From NCBI RefSeq assembly GCF_032854445.1, contig NC_088303.1, positions 21,399,501 to 21,463,500 on the forward strand: a stretch of DNA of 64,000 nucleotides, read 5' to 3'. The position numbers and the translations under genes were made by a program. Source of the DNA: Liolophura sinensis. Its lineage: Eukaryota; Mollusca; Polyplacophora; Chitonida; Chitonidae. Below, in pieces: positions 13,314 through 26,439 of this stretch. Under the pieces are notes generated by a model, which saw nothing but the letters and a program-made list of their open reading frames with translations, was not told the origin of the DNA and searched no databases. Positions within the stretch are counted from its first letter, which is position 1. Each line of letters starts with the position of its first letter.

Positions 13314-13535
13314 TTTGATTGGTCTTTTACGCCGTACTCAAGGATATTTCATTTATACGACTGCTAGCATTATGGTGGATGGAAACCAGGCAGAGCCCGG
13401 AAGAAATCCATCACCATCCGCAGGTTGCTGGGAGACCCTCCCACTTACGGCCGGATCAACACAGACTATGACAGACGAAGCAGTGTTGAAAGCCTGGTGT
13501 CCACCACAAGTTGTGACAGACGAGACAGTGCTGAA
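12882..13535. repeat. 45-bp minisatellite, interrupted by a SINE
   Basis: The unit ACAAGTTGTGACAGACGAGA plus CAGTGCTGAAAGCCTGATG and a CACC-type joint repeats every 45 bp (for example GCTGAAAGC at 13027 and 13072). About nine units precede a SINE insertion, and one and a half follow it (13466-13535). The period equals 15 codons, so repeat frames stay open on both strands (minus 12874-13200; plus 13039-13236). No start context, homology or codon pattern argues that it is translated, so I treat the frames as a by-product of the period. Confidence 0.9.
13278..13458 (-). mobile_element. 5'-truncated family N SINE inside the minisatellite
   Basis: On the plus strand it begins with a perfect TTTA run (the reversed tail), continues with TTTTACGCCGTACTCAAGGA and ends within the body at TTACGGCCGGATC. 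The sequence ACACAGA occurs immediately at both edges (13271-13277 and 13459-13465) and is a plausible 7-bp target-site duplication. The minisatellite continues on the far side, so the array is older than the insertion. Confidence 0.9.
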
Positions 13536-15144
13536 ATTGCAATATATATAAGAACAATATATTTATATCTTTGCGCATTTACTTTGTTAAGTGAGTGTAT
13601 GTTTAAACATTAAGAAGTCACATTTGTATAAAGCATTACACATATAAAATACAACACTATAGCCTACATTAGGATGAAACTATGTAAGTTGCGCCTTTAT
13701 TACAACTGTTCAAACTGAGCAATGATTATCTAGACCTTGGTTCCAAGAATTAGACACATCCTTATAAAACATAGCTCTTAAGACATTCCACGCCATGATT
13801 ATAGAATGCAAGCTATGAATGGAGGGGCTTGATAGCAAAGCCTTGACTCACAAGTTTCAGGAGTAGTATTTTATGACGTAGGCTACAACCCTCAATATTA
13901 GTGCACATTTTAGCACACGCATCTAAGTGAGATATGCATACATCATGTGCAGGGCTTTCCGAGTTATTGTCATAAATAGATGGATATTTTTCGATATCAC
14001 TTCACTGACAGAGAAACGCGGTAAAGAGGTTCGTGATAAAATCAATTCAACGTCAGAATGAAATGGTTGGTTAAAAAGTACACACGAGTTTTGTCATAAC
14101 CTACACCTGGCAAAGCTCTTCACTTAGATACGCAGCAGGCAATAAAACGTGACCAGGATTCGAACACGCGACCTCCTTGGTCAAGGGTCTGGTGGCCGCA
14201 TTGAGCCAACGCTTTAATCTAAACACCCATTAACTCCACCGATCCAGTTTACTGACCCTCCAATTAGATTGCCCTATTTCTGCACTTTATCCAACCCACG
14301 AAAAATGTTCACTTGTTACCTGAATATTGTTTTCTACTTTGTCTATCCTGCAAACTAACTGTTACAGTTATCAAGATACTGTTCTTTGTTCTGTGTCCCA
14401 GAAACTAATTATCCCTTGTATCTGGAGTCTTTGCGTCATGGAATACGCAGGCCTACTGTTAATACGATCCCAGTCATCCATACCATTTCTATTGAGCAAC
14501 GAGCTCCTTCTGTCTCATTACCTACTGAAGAGAAATGGCAAAGATTTTTAAAAAATGACTGACACTAAACACAAATTACCTGAAAACATCACTGGAGTTA
14601 TATGTTATGTTGTTCAGTCTGTGACGTGCAGACATGGATTAGGCTGACATTGTCGCCTACTGAACTTGTCTTGTAACGGAATCATGCGGTGCTGTGACGA
14701 TATTTACCTCAATCGGTTCATTTTTGTCTTTATCTGCAAATTTGTATGCTGTATTCTCTATCAAATATTTAGCGGTACATCGTGTTGTCTTGGTCACGTG
14801 TAGATGTCAAAAGAGTCTCTCTGTAGGTTACTTACCCCAGGGGTTCGTGATAAGAAAATCGCCCATCAGTCTTCTGGGTATCATATATCTCTTACGGATT
14901 AGAGAGTCAGATACGGAGTCATAGCAATAACAGTTCTACATTCTATTTCAAGAATGCCCTGAGTGCTGCTTCTCAAAGGGGTGGTAACGTTACTTCGGTC
15001 GCAAATACCAAAGCGGCGTATGGAGTCAGTATGTGACGTCATGGTGATTAAGCCGGCGTAACGTTACGACCCTCGTATGAGTAACAGCCCCGGAGAAGGT
15101 GAACATTGTCATTCATCATTTTAAATGAAGTTATAACTGTTAGC
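13536..15144. other. Unassigned DNA with one worn tRNA-like SINE head
   Basis: No gene is seen apart from the SINE-like piece listed at 14100-14215. Frames at 14327-14551 and 14694-14924 have no recognisable motif. Confidence 0.5.
14100..14215 (-). mobile_element. tRNA-like SINE head, worn
   Basis: Read on the minus strand it shows GTTGGCTCAATGCGGCCACC (A-box region) followed about 30 bases on by GCGTGTTCGAATCCTGGTCA, a good B box. It does not fold as a full tRNA and there is no clean CCA-side stem, so I call a SINE head and not a tRNA gene. The rest of the element is not recognisable. Confidence 0.5.
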
Positions 15145-15372
15145 GGGGCCCACGTGGCCGAGTGGGTAGGATGCTAGCACGGGAGAATAGGTCAGGAGTC
15201 CTAAACCAATGCGGTCGCTCTGAGTTCAAATCCATTTTATGTTGGCTCCTCTTCTGTCATACCTGGAAATATCTGCTAGCAACCTGTGGATGATCGTGTT
15301 GGCAGCTATCGTATAAGCGAAATAATTGAATATCGCAAAGAGCACCAGCTAATAAATACGTAAATAAATATA
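15145..15372 (+). mobile_element. Full-length but diverged family N SINE
   Basis: The copy starts with a tRNA-like head (GGCCCACGTGGCCGAGTGGG) and has the B box at CTGAGTTCAAATCC. It retains the body landmarks (GCTAGCAACCTGTGGATGAT; GCAGCTATCGTATAAGCGAA) and ends in a TAAATAAATA tail. Head, body and tail are all present, which makes it the best plus-strand reference copy here, although it is clearly old. Confidence 0.9.
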
Positions 15373-16811
15373 GCCGGTAGCCGTTGACCACATGATCAAT
15401 AGTAGATAAGGAAATAAAAACACATACCAAAGGACAGATTCCTCTATCATGGTTTATCAGTTCTGTAAATACCAAAACAGGTGTTAAAGCATGTGATTTG
15501 GCTTTCTAGGCAGTGAGTCTATGGCAGAGTTGACTGTATTAAGTTTTGTAATCGATCTCTATAATATAGGAATGTGTCAAGTGTTCCGTTTCGGTCAAAG
15601 GTAAAAAACCTCAGAATCGGAACTCTTAGTCTCCGGCATCACAAAGTTTAGTTGGTTCTAACAATACGCATGCAACGTTTTCTTGTGGAACCAGTTCCTG
15701 GTTTGGGAGACGGCTTCCTCCAACTGAAACCCAGGCAAGAAATCCACATATATCCATGTGATTCGCGAACTTCATTCAATATGATTTTGTCTGGAAAAAA
15801 ACCCCAATGCATTTAGGTATGGCAGGCTGTATTGATGGTCATCAGGTTTGGTTTATGAAACATGATTACGGAATGTAAAGAACCCACATAAGCACAGTTT
15901 TCTCACAAATCAGAAACGGCAAGCTTGTGGGTGTCTGATATCTGTTAGCGTGATAGATGCATGGCTTCGTATCCGAGATGAAAGCATTTCGGAGGACAGA
16001 GTTTCTTCTAAACCACAGCCGAGCAGTGTGTCATTCCGGACGGCTTCGCGTAAAGCACTGAGGTTTGGCGAACGTACTGAGTACAGCGCGTGATCGAAAA
16101 CACCCCAGGGAAAACCTTGTGGCACGAGAATTTCTGTCGGGTATGTCGAGCTTCCCAAGACGATCGATTCTTTAGTATGCAAAGGAATTGCCTTATTTAC
16201 CTTAACAAGAGAAAACGCCTACACCCATTCAAGACTGATTAGCATGTACTAAAGATGTACATGAACTAATGACTTGTTGCCGAGGTACATGTAGTTTTAA
16301 TTAGTGGACGATGAAAGCGTTCATTTCCATGTACATTTTGTTATGGGCCACTGAAAAGGTATAACATCACATCACGTGCCATTATATAAGAGAGCATACT
16401 TTCAAAACGATTTTTATATGAAGAGTAAGCAAAGATGCCGAATGAAAAATCAGTCTGCGTGAACTTAATATTTATGACGCTATACAAGCCTCTTCTGTAA
16501 ATATCTTAATTTACAAGGTAATCTTTCTTCAGGTGTGCTTGTCCGTTATAACCTGCCGCGTTAAGCATATAAATGAAAGCGTAATCTTGCATATCTCATT
16601 TCTTCAAACTAAAAACAAATGTTTCGCTATTAAACACAATTCTATTACACTTTAGAAACACATTATTCTGTAAATTCACATTAAACTATGTCTAGTAACT
16701 GTGTTTGGTGTACCAATCAAAAAGAATGTTTATATAAAAATGTTTTGAATATTTTCAAAGAAACACAAATGGTCCAGGAAACATGACTGTGTTTGTATTA
16801 AGAGTAAAAAG
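15373..16811. other. Unassigned DNA
   Basis: No recognised gene, apart from the low-confidence minus-strand frame at 15910-16182. Confidence 0.5.
15910..16182 (-). CDS. Possible exon, unknown product
   Basis: A minus-strand open stretch (about 90 codons, opening shortly after a TAG) is richer in GC and CpG than its surroundings. Its translation looks protein-like, with pieces such as PQGFPWGVFDHALYS and LREAVRNDTLLGCGLEETL. The nominal start is not ATG, so if real it would be an internal or terminal exon entered from upstream. I recognise no family, and splice sites are not certain. It could also be part of a decayed element. Confidence 0.2.
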   Translation of the reverse strand: MHTKESIVLGSSTYPTEILVPQGFPWGVFDHALYSVRSPNLSALREAVRNDTLLGCGLEETLSSEMLSSRIRSHASITLTDIRHPQACRF

Positions 16812-16938
16812 TCGATAAACCTGTCAACGTGTTTACTATGATAAACAGGTAAACGTGTTTACTTTGATAAACAGGTAAACGTGTTTACTATGATAAACAT
16901 GGAAACGTGTTTACTATGATAAACATGGAAACGTGTAT
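16812..16938. repeat. 26-bp minisatellite, about 4 copies
   Basis: CGTGTTTACTATGATAAACA repeats with a period of 26 bp from about 16828, with a worn partial unit on each side. Each unit contains GTTTACTATGATAAAC, itself an imperfect palindrome. Confidence 0.9.
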
Positions 16939-17889
16939 ACTGTATTAATGACAGGTATGACTCTCATTTTAATTGTGTAAATTGATTGTAAATTACTAAT
17001 GGTAGTCATAACTTGCAACCTAACTTGCAATCGAAAGTAAGTAAGCCATGATAGTCGTAATTTACAATCAAATTTTTTGCTCCCACCGACCTGGTATGCA
17101 TAGATGAGCAATTTAATTGTCTTCAGAAGATGGTACGAAAATTTTTTTCAAATGTTGTTGTTAGCTGCTGAATCATTTTAATGTAAAAGTGTTTTGAAAA
17201 TGAAGACAAGAAAAAGTTATTGACATTGGTATCACGTATGAGTCAAACATGCGAGCGGCGTAACATGTTTTTACACTTGACTGTGGACTCACTTGAACTC
17301 AAACGCCAAACAACCCCCCCCCCCCCCCTTCCCAAAACAACAACATCAGCACTAGGGGCTTATTTAAACCACGTACCCAGATATTGCTATTTGACGTGTA
17401 TTGCACACTCTGGTTCAAACTGACATATATACTACAAGTGATGTATACTGGAATAGCGGCATGACAAAATGCTGTCTATGTCGATCTCCGTGGGAATGGG
17501 CTCATGTCTCAGGATGGCGTTCAATCTATCCCCCTTTCGAGCTACTCAACCTAATTAGTTTGTCCGTGCGTGGTGAGGTCACCAGCAGTTAGTTCGCCGA
17601 GAATTATCGTTGTGCTCTTAGATAATCACTACTTCTCCAGGAACTACTCGTATATGTTCATCTGGTCACAACTACATATTTTCAGTGTTGACTATGAAAA
17701 CATCTACCTTCTGACCAGCCCACCACTTTTCTCCCAATATGGCATACACATCGATCTCGCTACGCCGTTAGTACTCTACGTGAATTAGGCTTTCTGGTGT
17801 CCTCCGCTTAAAAATCTGACTGCTGTGGAATAGTCTTGAGTAGGTGCATGTTAAACCCCTGTCACCGGCAATTAACGTTATAACTTCTT
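16939..17889. other. Unassigned DNA with a poly-C run
   Basis: No gene is seen. A poly-C tract lies at about 17313-17329. Confidence 0.5.
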
Positions 17890-18240
17890 ACACGTTCCGG
17901 ACATGTAACAACTTACATGTTACATGGCTTAAATGAGATTTTCACACGGATAAGTTAAAGGAAGGCATGTTCACGCAAAGGACAAAACCTGTAAATTCGA
18001 AGCTACAGAACGTTGCTGATTATAATTATAAAGCACGTGCAGATAAATGTAAATGTTCCATACATTGGCTTGCATATGTAATAAAATGTAACAACTCACA
18101 TGTAATATGGCTTAAATAGGAATAACTCACGGAGAAGTTGTTCGAAGTCATGTTCACACAAAGGACAAAAAGCTTAAATGAAAAGCATTTTCACTCAAAC
18201 GCAAATGCTCCATGCTCTGGCTTACACAACTCTTGAACTC
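17890..18240. repeat. Diverged tandem duplication, ~182-bp period
   Basis: TGTAACAACTTACATGTTAC at about 17905 is matched by TGTAACAACTCACATGTAAT at about 18087, and the flanks keep aligning (GGCTTAAAT; CATGTTCACGCAAAGGACAA against CATGTTCACACAAAGGACAA). Identity looks like roughly 75-80% by eye. No coding content is evident. Confidence 0.8.
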
Positions 18241-21127
18241 TCACGCTTGACAATAGAATGGAACGTTTAGGGATCATTTTCCCTTCTCATTTAGCTCACG
18301 CTGAGCCATTAATCATCAGATAGTCCAGCTAACCGAAAGATCCACCACAGAAGTAATGAATACTGAGTAGCTGTGTAAGCAGGTTTGGAGATTAAAATGG
18401 GAGACAAGATATTTGAGCCTTGGCGCCGCTTTTCTAATCAAACATTGCTTTCCGATCAGTCCGTATACATCATTGTACGGACGATCTTATTTTGTACAGT
18501 CTACGAAGATGATACGTGGATAACTAAACCCAAAGAGATCAGAAGTTACTTATACCCCGGTATTGGTCCATAAATGATATACGATTCTCATGAAGACTTG
18601 AGAAGTCGTAACGATGTGAAGCGTCCAATTCGTTTATCTTTGTGTCTCAGTGAAAAACTCCGTGATCTTGATTGTACTTTCTCGAGGCAACACTACCAGC
18701 CTCGGAAAAGAAATTCGAAAGTCGTAAACACCAATATAAAGTTTGACAGAAGTAAAGAAAATTTTAAAAGATGATTAAACAAAAGCGGCAACAAAAGCGA
18801 CAGAATAATGTTAATGATGATAATGGAGATCCATTTCAGCAGTTGCTTCTACTTGCAAGTTAAAGATTTTGCACTGCACAGCAGCCATAAATCTAACGAC
18901 ATTCGACAAAGAACATTATCAAATGCAATTAGTTAGCTTTTAGCTCGTTCACTGCTTGCTTTCTTTTTACCCTTTATTTATTTGTGCCTTTATCGAAAGC
19001 TTCAAGGTCGCTACCCTTCCATTCGTTCATTTTACATATATCATTGTAAAACAATTTCAAACAGCGTTAAGCTATTAGATGAATCACTGCTTTTGAATGT
19101 CACTGTTGGATAAAAAGTGTTAAGATTGTCGTACTTTTTTACACATGGTGAGAAGGGAAGGTGATCTTGGCCCTTGGCAATAGCAGGCATGTATGATGTA
19201 AGCATTGCATGCAAGAGACATTTGAATTTAGACATTTCATTCATTTATACTTTAATAAACTCCATGCTACTCTTTTTCTCTTGTTGATAAATTGTGTTTC
19301 TTACGTCCATCCCTTTAATTCTATGAATCTAATAACTACTGAATGCTTTTTTGCACTCCCCCTCCGCTCCCATGGTAAATCCTGAAACCTTACTTATTCT
19401 GTGTACAATTCCATTGACACCACACTTTTATTTAACAATTCATTTATTCAGATGAAACTAAACAACTATTCAATCATAAATAGAACACACGTCATTAAAT
19501 CACTGAGCAAAATGAATTTTAAAAAGCTTTAGGAAAATTGACAAATGTTCACCGTAGGCTGTTTTTTGAGGGTTTGGTTGTGGAAATATCCTCAATTTTA
19601 TTCATCAAAGAAGGTTTTAGCATTTGGGCAAACTTGACATATGTTTTTCCCCCCAAGAAGATGTGATTTAGTTGACGGCATTTGTGGGAGTAAAGCCCGG
19701 ACACATCCCTTACAATTCGTAAGACACCTGGCGCACATAATGAGAAGAGGCATTCTGTCCCCAGTACATCGGTGGATGGGGTGGTGCTCAGTGGCCTAGC
19801 TAATCATGGACTGGTTGCCTGCAAAGGTATGTGTTCCAAGACGCTCGGTGAGAAAATGAGTCCATTTCATACAGAGTAGGAAGGTCAACATACTGCTTTC
19901 ATATGCACACCCTTCTTTGGCTTTCCTGCTTGTTGTCCATAGAATATCTAACTTCCTGGTTGATGGAATAATGTTGCTTTGATTCATTTACCGTTCCACT
20001 GATTCCTTACCTGGTAAGGCTAATTGAATGTTTTGTACCCAGCCTGCGTTGTTTTAAGTAAATATTTAAAACTATAATGAAAAGAAGGAGACGTCTGATA
20101 AAATTCAAAATGAAGAACACGTTATTACAATATGTTTGGGTGATGATTAAAGTTAAATTGAAAGTTCGTCGCTTTGCTTGATTTGAGCATGAGGGTACCT
20201 CAAACAATTTTGCGAAAATGTCAAAAAAACACCTGAAAGCGGATTCAAAAAGCAGATTCATGGATAATTTTGAGAAAGGATGGTAAGAGGTTAGACCTGA
20301 TCGTCAAAAGTCGGACAGATGTTTAGGAAATTTACGCTTTGTTTTCATAGCAAGGCCACAGATCACTGTGGCCTGGTGTGAAACATTCTATTGGCAGCGT
20401 GCTGAGCTCAGGTCAGTATTTATAGCTATCAATATTCTACGTACGGTACAAGGATATACTGATGAGGCACTCTTCTAACCTGCATATGTAAACTTCACTG
20501 ACATGCAGATTTTTAAAAGCCCTTTAGATTTGTAAGTAATACAATTTAAGCTATCTATATGAAGTAAAACTTATGGACCATTGTGCCAAGGTCAAGTAAG
20601 TCCAATTGATTAACGGTATGTTTACACTGGAATAAATCATTCCACATAATCACAAATGAGCACAGACTTAAACAGCAAAAGATTGCCAGGACACATGTAT
20701 TTAGCCGCAAAGGAGCAGTATCGTACAAGACAGAAACTACGGTCTTGCAATTGGCCATTGCACAAGTCAGTGTACGCCTACAGTTCAGACGTAATTGGTA
20801 ATAATTAAGCATTTCATTCCTTACAATTATGGGTAATGGGTTTGCTTTTAACGGTAGGCATCAGTACACTAATTGTCAGATGTGACTGATCAAGATTATC
20901 TTTCTGATTTTTACCTTGTTTATTCAAAGACGACTGGTGTACGAACCAAATGTCCGATCCCATCCGAGGCTGCGGCGAACATTAAAGGATTTGATCGGGA
21001 GAGATTTGCTAAAATTCTTAGAATATTTGTGATCTGGTATTTGTTCTGCACGTATATCTCATTGTTCACCTGGATACAGATACCACGCATCTGAGTTTGT
21101 GACGTTTAATCAGGTGAACATGGTTTA
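18241..21127. other. Unassigned AT-rich DNA
   Basis: About 2.9 kb with no gene, RNA or repeat that I can support. Frames are under 90 codons and lack motifs. Confidence 0.5.
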
Positions 21128-21368
21128 TCGTGATAAGATGTACTCAAGAATATTTCACTTATACGACGGCGGCCAGCATTATGGTGGGTGGAAACCGGGC
21201 AGAGCCCGGGGGAAACCCACGACCTCCCGCACGTTGTTGCCAGACCTTCCCACGTACGGCCGGAGAGGAAACCAGAGAATGGACCTCACAGCGACCGCAT
21301 TGGTGAGAGACTCCTGGGTCATTACGCTGCGCTCTCGAGCCAACCGACTGAGCCACGGACTCCCCGTG
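21128..21368 (-). mobile_element. Family N SINE, near full length, well preserved
   Basis: On the plus strand it runs from ACTCAAGAATATTTCACTTA through GGGCAGAGCCCGGGGGAAAC and CCTTCCCACGTACGGCCGGA to the reversed tRNA-like head (GTCATTACGCTGCGCTCTCG, CAACCGACTGAGCCACGGA). Head and body are close to the family consensus visible in this window. Its 3' tail lacks the TTTA repeat and begins in GATGTACTCAAG. Confidence 0.95.
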
Positions 21369-24300
21369 CAATATTAATAATAAACATATCAAACACATGA
21401 GCGAAAAGAAGCCGTTCTCAAAAAAAAAGGCAAATGCTGTGCGCATAGCGAAGGCTTGGCTTCACTCACACGACTAAGGAGTTTCATTTGGAAACCACTG
21501 AGCTTCATTTAAGCGTGCCTCCTACATTCATCAATGTCAGAGTTAATTCCACTTCCTACCGGGGGACATAGGTCAAAGTATATCTGTAGCCCAGTGAAAT
21601 CGAGATAAAGACCGGTAGAGTTGCCTGAGTGCGGAATGCTGACCAATCATACGGTCATTAAACCGGTCCTACTCCTCAGACGTTCACTGACAGGACGTAA
21701 ATAAGCCGGTTATCAGACAAGCCGCCCCGGACACAGCGTCTGCAGCAATAATTAGTTAGGCAAAAATATTCACGGAAGCATAAGCGAAATGACCAGAGCC
21801 TCAGCCAGGGAGGTGAACCTTCGTTATTATCTAATGAGGACTATCAATATTATAGCGCATTTTGGTGTTATCCCAGCTGTCTCGTGTGCCTGATCTGAAC
21901 ACAGATGGCCAAATAAGCTCGGTTCGTACGATGTTACATATTTACTTGAGATTTAGTCGAACTGTTTGCAAGGGTCTAGATTTTCCGACGCTATGTATTC
22001 ACTCACCTGGCATCAGGATATAGATGTGAGAAAGCAGATACATACCAAACAGTTGTTTCGCCCACGCGTACTGATGATAATTTACCATATACCAGGCTAA
22101 GTTTGATTCATTGCCCAGACATTTCAACCGAACCTTTGTTCCAAGAAGCAATCTCGTTGATAAAGTACAACCTGAGCCTGTCTGAGCCAGATCAGTGAAT
22201 TTTAATCACTTGTGGTTTTGGTTGACTGGTAATTAAAACCTTTACGTGAGTGGTAATGAAACAAGATTTTTTATTTCGCAGGTGAGGAAAAAGGAAAAAA
22301 TAGCTGAGACAATTCAAAACGATTCAGTTTGGATAACCTAATAACTTGAAGTGCTACTTCAGTCCTAAGAGGTTGAAATATTAAACTGATATGATGGATA
22401 CCCTATGGAATATAGCTAGCACCACGGTTCAAAAAAATTACGCTGAATAACCCCTATAATTGAAGAATTCTGAAAAAACAAAAAATTCCACACTTTCCGT
22501 AAAATTGTCCTTTTGTGACGTATAGCAATATTCCTTGAATCAGGCTGATATGATGTCGTGTAATGGCATCTACGGTGGAATGACGTCATGCCTGTTCTTA
22601 AGGACGACGTCATTTGTGCTACAAGTCAGTGACGGATGGTGTCAAGCGTTTCCGTATTACACTCCCGAACTAAAAACAACAGCTTTAATACAATGCGTTT
22701 TTTAAATACAATTTAAGAAAGCAATTATGACTATCTCGATCCTTATCATTTAACCTTGCCTTTACAACATACAAGTCTTAACGCTGAAGTAGCTCTTTGT
22801 TATTATAAAGAAGAGATATTTATAATGCTAAGGAATTAGCCATGTCAAAACTACCAATAGTCAATCTGTTTGTGTGCACAGAGTATAAGATAATTATTAA
22901 CTTAGCATTTAGATACTTCTATATAAATATAACTATTTCATTTCAGTTATATCTTAATATATAGATATATTACCGGTATTATACCCATATGAAGGCTATA
23001 ATAGGGAGGTGGTGAGCGCGGACTGAGCCTTTCTTTTCCGTATTACCCTACTAGCTTGCTGTAAAATCCGTAAAACCGTAGTATCTTACCGAACTACTTG
23101 CGACCGTGACTTTGCAGGCCTTCCTTAGTCTTAAATTAGAGCAAAGATGTAATCTATTTGCTAAGTAATATATCTTACAAACGACCAGGCTATTATGTTG
23201 TCACCAGGGGCGTTTCTAAATTTTATCAGTAAAAGGCAAAAACAAATAGAGCTCAACAATGCTCTCTCGTGACGTCAAACTTTTATCGCATCATACGGTG
23301 TTTAAACAACTGCAGTACATGTCGTACAGAAAAACTGAAGGGAGCAGGCATGGAAGCAAGCATGGAAGACGACAGGTTTGGAGTGGCGGGAGGGGTGACG
23401 GCGGCATGGTCGAAAACGTTGACAGCAGCTTGTGCGCGCTATGTTTGTGGTTTCGCTGACAGATCACACGTGCAGGGGTGTGATTCTCACCAACTTGAAC
23501 AAAAAACAAGAGCAGAACACTGATGATATACTTCTCATTTGTGGAGCATTCCTTACTTTGGGTGGAAATTTCATTTTTGTGGCTCTTATAAATCATGAAT
23601 GCATCATTGCATGTTGTCATGTAGGGCCAGAGACATTGAGCGATGTATGTATTAGTGTATTTTGCATTTCCATTGATGTCAAGAAATGAATCTGGAAAAC
23701 GGAAGTGTAGCAGTGATGAATTATAGCATAATCTGCACCATTTTCATCTATGAAAAATTTTTAAAAAGCGGTCTTGATCCATATGGTGATTAAGATTTAG
23801 AGTCTGGAGCTGATACAAACTGCCAGAACAATATAGTATGGTGATAATGTATATGTATCACCTTTGCCTGGAATTAGTATGTCCTTTCTTGGGTAATCGT
23901 TTACGTCATAGCACACATTCAATATGTTAGACCGATTGTGTGGAACGATGAAAATTGATGGCCTAGGCTGTGACATTTGCTGTCTCCAGAAGCTGCGTCA
24001 ATATATTCCATTATTTAAAAGTATAATCGCAGGTTATTTTTGTCTTACCTTTGAGAAAAATAATTCAGTGTGTTTGGAGTATCCAAGCAATGCCACTTCT
24101 TGAGGAGTTAACACGAAACGAAATGGAACATGGAAACAAAATTGAACATGGATACAAAAGTTTATTCTTGAACTAGAAAGGTGTAGGTTTGCTGTGTTGA
24201 TGACCTTATTGTATTCCCACAGCAATGTGATCCATTAAAGACCTTGCACTTGAGGAGTGAAGCGCATTCTTCGTACGCCCGGGTCTCACCAACAAATGAA

Positions 24301-24371
24301 TAATCTCTGAGCCATGACCAAGCCTCAGGTCAGAAAGGGAAGGTCTAGATACCGCTATATCCTTTTAGTTT
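21369..24371. other. Unassigned DNA
   Basis: Three kb with no supported gene. Overlapping sense and antisense frames at 23259-23689 have no recognised domain and no conserved partner elsewhere in the window. Confidence 0.5.
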
Positions 24372-24575
24372 AAAGCCCTGCTTAACAATTTTCCAGTCAT
24401 ATGACGACGAGGCGTCATTGAGTGTGTGTGCATGTATTGTGTATTCTTGTGGCCAACATTTGACCATGCCGATGAAGTGCAGCCGCCACTGAAATATCAC
24501 GCTGAAGACACTTGAAATGACACCCCACCCAGTCACATTATACTGACACCGGGTCAACCAGTCCTGTTTCCTTTA
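24372..24575 (-). mobile_element. SINE-B, body and tail, head missing
   Basis: Read on the minus strand it gives AGTATAATGTGACTGGGTGG, then GTGGCGGCTGCACTTCATCG, then the tail CGTCATATGACTGG. It aligns with the plus-strand copy at 9733-10075 across the whole body. The tRNA-like head is not recognisable, so it is 5'-truncated. Confidence 0.85.
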
Positions 24576-25447
24576 TCTTAGTGGACATCAGTATATATGG
24601 GCCATACCACTGAGCACGTTTATTTACATGTAGTTGGAAATTATCTCTGGTTTTGCGCAGGTTTTGGGTAATGTCATTAAATGTTATCCAGCACCAGAAG
24701 ATCCTGACCAATAGAATCACGTGTGTAAATCAATCACAAGAAGTTTTTGACAAATATGCTATTGTGTCCAAATCCAGTTGTCCTTGATTGGTATGTAGTC
24801 TTGTGTCAATGACTTCGTCAGTTACCTAACAATCTGTGCTGGCACCATTTCGTTTCATCCGCCAAAAATATAACAGTTCTTTTATCACGCATTTAATCTA
24901 TAAATTATTCACTGAGTAAATATAATTCAAACGCCTTGGACGAATTTTTACAATGTTTCGGTGCAAACGTTAATGTTCTAATTTCGTACGAGATAAACAA
25001 AATGTCAATGATACAAATGTAATATCACAAACATAATAACATTGGGCATACAAAATTGAATATGCGATGTTCAAGACAATGGCATTGCGATTGCCTTGAC
25101 CATTTGTGCTCGGCTCCAAATCACGCTCTCTATAGGTTTATCTGCCAGGGAAAGAAGTGACATCATCACCAGTTACCTGCTTGCTGCTTTGACCATTTTC
25201 AAACCTGATTTGCTCCAGCAAGTTTCCATAAGGCTTTATTTTGTTTTAAGACCAAATGTGTTTTACCATATCTTGTCTTTATCTATGGTACTCTGCTATA
25301 CATCTTTTCATGAAGCATATTTACCAACAATTCCCAACAGACCCATGTCAATCATAATATAAATTTGCATTAAATAAAAGTTGTTCCTAACTTGTCTGCA
25401 AATATTCCTTTCATTTTTCCTGCACAGTTTCTTCGCAACATCTCGTG
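24576..25447. other. Unassigned DNA
   Basis: No gene is recognised. Confidence 0.5.
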
Positions 25448-25690
25448 GTACCTTTATTTTATTTATTAACTTCATTGCAGTTTTATGCCGTACTTAACAA
25501 TATTTTACTTATACAGCATTTATGGCGAGAGGAAATCTGGCGGGGCCCGGGGAAAATCCACGAGCAACTGCAAGATTCTTATAGCCCTTGTAGGATCCAT
25601 GTCATTTTTCTGGTAAAACAATTCTCCAAGATATGGCTGCAATACTGGCCAAAGAACCGCAAGCTATACCCATTCATGCACTATCATCGG
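25448..25690 (-). mobile_element. Worn family N SINE fragment, possibly joined to another SINE tail
   Basis: The plus strand shows a degraded reversed tail (TTTATTTTATTTATTAAC), then GTTTTATGCCGTACTTAACA, TATTTTACTTATACAGC and GGGGCCCGGGGAAAATCC, all recognisable family N landmarks. Just to the right, GATATGGCTGCAATACTGGC resembles the SINE tail seen at 5275-5341, so the locus may hold two old fragments. Confidence 0.7.
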
Positions 25691-26439
25691 TAGCATATTT
25701 CCGTAAGTTAACGTTTGTTCCGGGAACATTGGCCTAATAAATAATATGCATATCACTGTCATCTCTTTCGCACCAAAGGATAATGTCATCTTTATAAAAA
25801 TGCGTATATCGCCCTCTGGAGCAATAAGTTATCTATTTAATCTTTGGTTTGTCTCCAGTGCTTTTTGTTAGATGGCAACATCTAACATGTCTGTATGGGG
25901 TCTGATTACATTACAGCGACTGGAATAAATCATTCCGGCTTTCAACATTGGAAACGGAATTTATGACTATTATGGTCCAACAGGAGTTTTGAACTATCAG
26001 TCATATATAAACATGTATAAATGTTATCCGACACAACCAGAAAACAAAAAAAAAAATCGGTAAATCATACATTTTTTCATTACACATCCAAGAAGGTCCA
26101 AAATCATACCACTTAAGGGTATGTAATTTCTTTAAGACATCTTATGATGCCATAGGTAAAAAAAAGTACACAGTTTTCGGACTTTACCGTTTTATTCGCT
26201 CGACTATCGCTTGTGTGAGTCATCAATCAACAACAAACTACATGGTGCTAAGACAACCTCTGTATGTGTGACAGAGCTTAAATGTCTCGTTCATTTACTG
26301 ATTGCCTATGGTTTAATTTTTTCATTCACAAACAATATAAAAGAAGGCATTTTTAAACCTCTTTAATGTCTTCTTCCAGCGTTTGAGGAATGAGCATCAT
26401 CTTATCTTTCGGAGTTTTATTTTTTATAAATCGGCACTG

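Noticed and set aside
21099-21446. Overlapping sense and antisense frames around 21.1-21.4 kb (also 11.4-11.7, 13.3-13.6 and 59.76-60.05 kb)
   Set aside because: They are read-through of family N SINE copies, which are GC-rich and stop-poor but non-coding.
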